Shown here: in pieces, positions 57,443 through 60,154 of the stretch
Layout: every line of letters starts with the position of its first letter
How positions within the stretch are numbered: the stretch's first letter is position 1
Assembly: GCA_022822445.1 (NCBI GenBank)
Contig: JAJEBR010000086.1
Coordinates: 1 to 60,154 of the forward strand
Direction: 5' to 3'
Length of the DNA stretch: 60,154 nucleotides
Source of the DNA: Gemmatimonadota bacterium
GTDB taxonomy: Bacteria; Gemmatimonadota; Gemmatimonadetes; Longimicrobiales; Gaopeijiaceae
The notes under the pieces: model-generated
What the model was told of the DNA's origin: nothing
What the model saw: only the letters and a program-made list of their open reading frames with translations
Database searches by the model: none
Program-made: the position numbers and the translations under genes

Positions 57443-58522
57443 TTACCGAACGGAAGGCAACATCCTTGGGCAGGACTCACCACTGACCCGGCGCAGCGGG
57501 TGCAGAGATGCCCCGGTTGCGGTGTCCCAATAGGTCGCCCTGCCAGCGCGTTCCTCGACATCGTTGTGGAACACGAGCACGCTGTCCGCGTGGACGCGTA
57601 GCGGCATGTAGGCGAACCGGGTGGTGTTGCGGATCAGCGTGTGGCACCCCGTCTCGGGGTCGATGATGACTCCGTGGATCTGCTCGTCGAAGCCGAACAG
57701 TACCAGATTGCCGTGCTCGTCAAACGACGAGGTCAACTTGTGGAGCCCCACGAGGCAGTGTTCGGGCGGAGGCTGTGATACATACCGCCATGGCCGACAG
57801 TCCATCATGCCATCGACACCCTCCGTCGGAAGAACGACTCTGCCAATCTCTTCGGCCTGGTCGTAGACGAACACGGAGTCAGGACCCATCTCGTAGGACG
57901 TGACGACGTACGCTCGATCCTCCGTGCATGCGATCCGGGCTTCGCGCAGTCTCATTGCCGTCACCACGGGCGATTCGGTGCCCTTGGGACTGATGGCTTC
58001 GCCGTCGGATCGCACCGTACCGATGGTCTGGCCCGCACCATCGGCCGTCCTCCTGACCACTCCCCCCTGGGTCACAACCGCCGGTGCGCCACCGAAGTTG
58101 CATACGACTGGGCTCGGTGGTGCGTGTGGCGTCCAGGAACTGACGGGCTCGCCGGCCATGTCGAATTCCACGATCCTCTGAAAGCCGGACACATAGAGTC
58201 CGCCGTCGGGACCTAGGGCCATGCCTCGTCTGCGATACGGGAACTCGTACGGTCCCTCTCCCTTCGGCGTCGCGATCGTCTGAATCCACTGGCCCGTCTC
58301 GAGCGAGAAGACCATGATCCCGTTCGGTTCTTCGGAGTCGCCGACATAGAGCAAACCACGCTGAAAGTCGGCATCCGCCAGATAGGGATCCATGGCACGC
58401 CATTCGTCGCTGATTATCGTTCGGCCAGCCTCGAAGTCGATTTCGACCACCAGTTGGCCGGTGGCCGGCGAGGCGGCCAGAACGATGAGCCCGGCAACCC
58501 AGGGGAAAGTTGGTCTTGGCAT
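57443..58522 (-). CDS. 6-bladed beta-propeller exported protein
   Basis: About 359 residues with a signal peptide ending ASPATGQ, no lipobox. Propeller-type repeats include LLYVGDSEEPNGIMVFSLETG, TPKGEGPYEF (a variant of the GxGPGE motif), MALGPDGGLYVSGF and LTSSFDEHGNLVLFGF. Several cysteines (VVCNFGG, RIACTED, MDCRPW, HCLVG) could pair in the periplasm. ATG 58522 is preferred to GTG 58534 because AAGGTGAG lies 7-8 nt upstream. It follows the small secreted-protein gene by 14 bp and is ended by a clear terminator. Confidence 0.75.
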   Translation of the reverse strand: MPRPTFPWVAGLIVLAASPATGQLVVEIDFEAGRTIISDEWRAMDPYLADADFQRGLLYVGDSEEPNGIMVFSLETGQWIQTIATPKGEGPYEFPYRRRGMALGPDGGLYVSGFQRIVEFDMAGEPVSSWTPHAPPSPVVCNFGGAPAVVTQGGVVRRTADGAGQTIGTVRSDGEAISPKGTESPVVTAMRLREARIACTEDRAYVVTSYEMGPDSVFVYDQAEEIGRVVLPTEGVDGMMDCRPWRYVSQPPPEHCLVGLHKLTSSFDEHGNLVLFGFDEQIHGVIIDPETGCHTLIRNTTRFAYMPLRVHADSVLVFHNDVEERAGRATYWDTATGASLHPLRRVSGESCPRMLPSVR

Positions 58523-58536
58523 GAGGAAGCTCACCT

Positions 58537-58836
58537 TCAGGCAGGCGACAGCCCGCAGAGCGGACCGTAGTCGCAGATGGTCACGACCGTGATGCTCCCG
58601 TCAGAGTTCTTGATCTTGACGGGAATCGCATCCCTGAGCTTGCACTTGAGCTCGTCACCGCCCGGCAGCGGGACCACGGTGTCCTTTTCGCAGGTGTCCG
58701 GCATCGGAGCGCCGGGCAGCGAACTGCACTCGACCGCCGGCGCACTCGCCGGGACGGTCGTCGCCGAAACTACCGGCGGTGCCGCGATGGTGAACAACCA
58801 CGCGACCGTCAGAGTGAGGGTGAAGAGTTTCTTCAT
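58537..58836 (-). CDS. Small secreted cysteine-containing protein
   Basis: A 99-residue protein, unrecognised. The signal peptide MKKLFTLTLTVAWLFTIAAP is cleaved near VVSA. The mature ~75 residues contain six cysteines (ECSSLPG, DTCEKD, LKCKLRD, TICDYGPLCG), so a small disulfide-stabilised peptide is likely. ATG 58836 is preceded only by a weak AGG. It is first in a two-gene transcript with the propeller protein and could be its ligand or partner; similar short paired peptides accompany exported propellers in some bacteria, but that is inference. Confidence 0.7.
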   Translation of the reverse strand: MKKLFTLTLTVAWLFTIAAPPVVSATTVPASAPAVECSSLPGAPMPDTCEKDTVVPLPGGDELKCKLRDAIPVKIKNSDGSITVVTICDYGPLCGLSPA

Positions 58837-59246
58837 GGTTCTTGCCTGCTTGGCGTTGTTGGAGCGCCGGGTCCGTTTCCGGTCGACTCCGTGGTTCGGG
58901 CGATCCCCGTGTGAGATCGTTGCCCTCGCCCTGATAGACAGCGGCGGGAAGCGAATCGGTTCACGGGGCAAAACGGGCCGATCAGTCGGGTTTCGGCGCT
59001 CGAATGGCCGAAATGGCCGCAATCGGGGAGTTTTTGGCACGTTTTGCGGCGAATCTCGGGAACTTCTTCCCGACCCGCCGGGAACTTTTTCCCAAGGTCC
59101 GGGAACTTTTTCCCAGCGGTGTCGGGAACTTTTGGGAACGAAAGTCGTGGAAAAACTTCCCTGTCGGTCAGCTGTTCCAGCGCGTACTTTGGGAGGGTGC
59201 GACGGCCAAGTGCAATGCGGAACCCCCGGCCAGAGAGGAGCAGATC
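58837..59246. promoter_or_regulatory. Divergent regulatory region with phased GGGAAC array
   Basis: 410 bp between the small secreted-protein gene and the sigma gene. Four GGGAAC elements start at 59058, 59080, 59101 and 59124, about 21-23 bp apart (two helical turns). The first three read GGGAACTTYTTCCC, each an inverted repeat; the fourth reads GGGAACTTTTGGGAAC. GGAAC is also the typical -35 core of ECF sigma promoters, so these may be stacked promoters or an operator array. The plus-strand frame through it (FPKVRELFPSG) is in phase with the sigma gene but lacks a ribosome-binding site. Confidence 0.6.
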
Positions 59247-59909
59247 ATGGGCCGCGACGGCGGAAACAGCCGACGACCGACGGAATGCGAGAGGTGCGAC
59301 GACCTGCTGCTCCGGCTCGACCCGCTCATCCGGTCGGTCGTGGCGCGATTCACACGCGACCGGGCGACCGCCGACGAACTCGCGCAGGCCTGTCGGATCC
59401 GGATTTACGAGAGACGCGGTCAGTGTCGTGATGCAGAGGCGGTTTTCGGCTGGGCGAGGACGCTGTGCCAGCGCGTCTGCATCAATGCGACCGGGACCGA
59501 GCGGCGCGACCGCGACCGCTTCGTCGAGGACACGGACGGCACCGCGTCGGCCGAGACCACGGTGCCGGATCCCCTGGCTGCCGTCGAGACCGAGGAGATG
59601 CGGCTGCGGGTCAGGACCGCCTTGGAGCGCCTCCCGGCGGAGCAGCGGCGATTGCTGGCGCTCCGCTACTGGCACGGCCTCAGCGCGGCGGACATCGCTC
59701 GCCGCCTGCATCTTCCCGACGCCACGGTCCGGACCAGGCTGAGGCGCGCCCGGCTGAGGCTCAAGCGCGCCCCCGAGATCGTCTGCTACGCGCCACGCCT
59801 TCCCTCATTGTGGTCGCAGAAGTCGGGAAACGGTATGATGGACGAGGCACCGACCAGCGCCTCCCCTTTGTCCGACGGGATGGGCGTCCCGACCGAGGTA
59901 ATGCGTTGA
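59247..59909 (+). CDS. ECF-type RNA polymerase sigma factor
   Basis: A 220-residue sigma-70-family protein. Region 2 is about residues 20-80 (LLLRLDPLIRSVVARFTRDR, ADELAQACRIRIYERRG). Region 4 includes LERLPAEQRRLLALRYWHGL and AADIARRLHLPDATVRTRLR, a classical helix-turn-helix for -35 recognition. A ~45-residue C-terminal tail follows. ATG 59247 has GAGAGGAG 7 nt upstream. Its last codons overlap the start of a PAS-domain gene, which is probably its sensor or regulator. The phased GGGAAC elements directly upstream could be autoregulatory. Confidence 0.85.
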   Translation: MGRDGGNSRRPTECERCDDLLLRLDPLIRSVVARFTRDRATADELAQACRIRIYERRGQCRDAEAVFGWARTLCQRVCINATGTERRDRDRFVEDTDGTASAETTVPDPLAAVETEEMRLRVRTALERLPAEQRRLLALRYWHGLSAADIARRLHLPDATVRTRLRRARLRLKRAPEIVCYAPRLPSLWSQKSGNGMMDEAPTSASPLSDGMGVPTEVMR

Positions 59910-60154
59910 AGGAGGATACGATCCACGGGCTTGAGCGACGAAGCGACTTCGAAGCGGTCTTTCACGCCTCGCCGGACCCGATTCTACTTGTGGGGACCGA
60001 GGGAATCATCCGGGACGCGAATCCGCAGGCCGAGATCATGTTCGGGTGGTCCCGCGACGAAATGGTCGGCGAATTGGTGGAGATGTTGGTTCCCCGGGCG
60101 CTTCGCGACGCCCACCGCCAGCACCGGTCGGAATACGGCCGACACCCCGTGCCG
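59906..60154 (+). CDS. PAS-domain signalling protein, 3' end beyond window
   Basis: Only the first 83 codons are present. They form most of a PAS fold: FEAVFHASPDPILLVGTEG, IIRDANPQAEIMFGWSRDEM, VGELVEMLVP, then HRQHRSEYGRHPVP. This is the usual N-terminal sensor of histidine kinases, diguanylate cyclases or PP2C-type anti-sigma regulators; the output domain is not visible. The start is a TTG overlapping the sigma-factor stop (TTGA), so translation is coupled to the sigma factor. Confidence 0.75.
   Translation, partial: MKEDTIHGLERRSDFEAVFHASPDPILLVGTEGIIRDANPQAEIMFGWSRDEMVGELVEMLVPRALRDAHRQHRSEYGRHPVP

Noticed and set aside
1-60154. tRNA, rRNA, prophage, insertion sequences, restriction or other defence genes
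   Set aside because: Looked for typical motifs and gene families on both strands and saw none that could be supported.

Overview
The window is about 60 kb of high-GC bacterial chromosome with short intergenic gaps. There are many exported lipoproteins with 6-bladed beta-propellers, a sortilin-type propeller protein, a fused E1 alpha/beta dehydrogenase and a class II ribonucleotide reductase. Together these suggest a Gemmatimonadota-like, Gram-negative, probably aerobic heterotroph. That placement is inference from gene content; no rRNA, tRNA, CRISPR array, transposase or phage gene is visible.

Layout. 1-4.7 kb: central metabolism on the minus strand (pgi end, MBL hydrolase, pyk), an RNase D-like exonuclease and a DksA-like protein lacking two zinc cysteines. 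4.7-8.8 kb: a diverged ~264-bp tandem duplication of non-coding DNA in front of a large secreted protein joining Ig-like domains, leucine-rich repeats and a metzincin-type protease. 9-14.9 kb: YggX, ornithine aminotransferase, nitrilase, an M20 amidohydrolase and a frameshifted propeller lipoprotein. 15-21 kb: nrdJ with a candidate NrdR box, and an outer-membrane protein joining a metallopeptidase, a propeller and a surface-antigen barrel. 21-24.5 kb: a methyltransferase-murQ-GT-C glycosyltransferase operon. 24.5-31 kb: gamma-glutamyltransferase, a lipoprotein whose N-terminus is an 18-bp minisatellite, an ABC exporter, a thioredoxin-fold protein and CcdA. 31-38 kb: sortilin-like protein, agmatinase-Fur-hypothetical operon and a plant-type LRR lipoprotein. 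38-45.3 kb: nrnA-coaE-membrane protein operon, YyaL-type thioredoxin protein, fused 2-oxoacid dehydrogenase E1. 45.3-51.4 kb: a membrane/coiled-coil protein, MoeB-rhodanese, a truncated and a full outer-membrane barrel gene, and two propeller lipoproteins. 51.5-57 kb: coiled-coil Gly-tail protein, DUF6384-like protein, DUF418 membrane protein and an amidohydrolase lipoprotein. 57-60 kb: propeller protein, small secreted protein, and a sigma factor overlapping a PAS-domain gene.

The most striking non-coding signal is a ~44-bp pseudo-palindromic element seen eight times (near 4.87, 5.13, 20.99, 24.63, 30.84, 34.61, 45.32 and 51.40 kb). It reads roughly ATGTAAAG, ~4 nt, CTTTACA, 3 nt, TGTCRTGTTT, ~3 nt, TTACATT. 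Seven copies lie at or upstream of six genes, and every one of those genes encodes a secreted, lipoprotein or envelope product. I read this as the operator/promoter of an undescribed cell-surface regulon. A second short box (CATTCGGTCGGCG...) occurs four times, three of them beside the 44-bp element.

Other regulatory-looking structures are two perfect palindromes with a TTCCCG/CGGGAA core upstream of the YyaL gene, a 22-bp-phased GGGAACTTTTTCCC array in front of the sigma factor, and an AT-rich palindromic island behind rocD.
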